Below, piece after piece: positions 63,879 through 64,000 of a stretch of 64,000 nt of DNA (position 1 is its first letter; each line of letters begins with the position of its first letter). The notes under the pieces are model-generated. The model had not been told where the DNA came from. It worked only from the letters and a program-made list of their open reading frames with translations, and ran no database searches. Origin of the DNA: Pinibacter aurantiacus (GTDB lineage Bacteria > Bacteroidota > Bacteroidia > Chitinophagales > Chitinophagaceae); contig NZ_JAHSPG010000016.1 of assembly GCF_019130065.1 (NCBI RefSeq), positions 473,881 through 537,880 of the forward strand, written 5' to 3'. The translations under genes and the position numbers were made by a program.

Positions 63879-64000
63879 TATATAATGAGTTTATTGAGTC
63901 AGCCATGGAATATCTATTAAGCATCGTTGTGTCACTCCCTTCAACGGTAGAATATGGATTGGGCAATTGTCGATGAACCTTGCCCGTAGGGCATTGATGT

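Noticed and set aside
63788..63976. A 62-codon open frame at the 3' end
   Set aside because: It starts inside the alpha-2-macroglobulin gene and runs through its terminator hairpin; no independent evidence.

Overview
The window looks like a chromosomal segment of a Bacteroidota bacterium, most likely of the Chitinophagaceae/Sphingobacteriia side. The evidence is a SusC/SusD pair, a secreted protease with a C-terminal type IX sorting domain, many proteins of Bacteroidota type, weak ribosome binding sites, and promoters of the Bacteroidota form (TTG, about 19 nt, TAnnTTTG). The family and genus are inference; no rRNA is present. Most of the sequence is ordinary chromosome, and no prophage, IS element, CRISPR array or conjugative module is visible.

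Layout. 1-6850: 3' part of rpoC, an OmpH/Skp-like protein, a PhzF-family protein and RNase Z. 6992-11404: an AraC regulator, a tandem pair of predicted small RNAs, a TauE/SafE permease and small SRPBCC, VOC and DoxX proteins. 11653-18164: a SUF iron-sulfur operon (sufB, sufC, sufD, sufS, sufE, a SufT-like DUF59 protein, an Rrf2 regulator). 18400-25144: a membrane protein, then a tightly packed four-gene operon of unknown purpose: a three-TM coiled-coil protein, an SH3-GH25 lysozyme, an SH3-subtilase-like protein and an exported protein. 25294-31105: three AraC-type regulators and small orphan genes. 31339-31623: two tandem tRNA-Asp genes. 31760-35671: accA, dapA, an orphan and a Gfo/Idh/MocA oxidoreductase. 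35788-41085: a 1765-residue type IX-secreted subtilase. 41238-55673: a sugar locus (sugar porter, AraC, DUF5107-TPR protein, aldose epimerase, GH97, SusC, SusD), best read as alpha-galactoside or similar oligosaccharide use. 55776-63822: divergent pbpC and alpha-2-macroglobulin genes, a periplasmic defence and wall-repair pair.

The most unusual feature of the window is between the genes. At least eleven gaps hold an inverted repeat in which each arm is a degenerate tandem array of a short word (for example AATTAAG, TTTGAAAAT, GTTAGTT, ACTGAATA, GAGAGTTGA) and the other arm is the reverse complement, with a unique spacer between. The same words recur at distant sites. Arms start within a few bases of stop codons and sit even inside the suf operon. 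Other palindrome families (GTAGGGGC hairpins, a perfect 25-nt inverted repeat of GTAGAGACAAGG type, and a 220-nt nested CCACAGAGG hairpin) occupy further gaps.

Three things deserve most attention: the word-array inverted repeats, the tandem small RNA with 64 identical bases under diverged promoters, and the four-gene SH3-lysozyme/SH3-subtilase operon.
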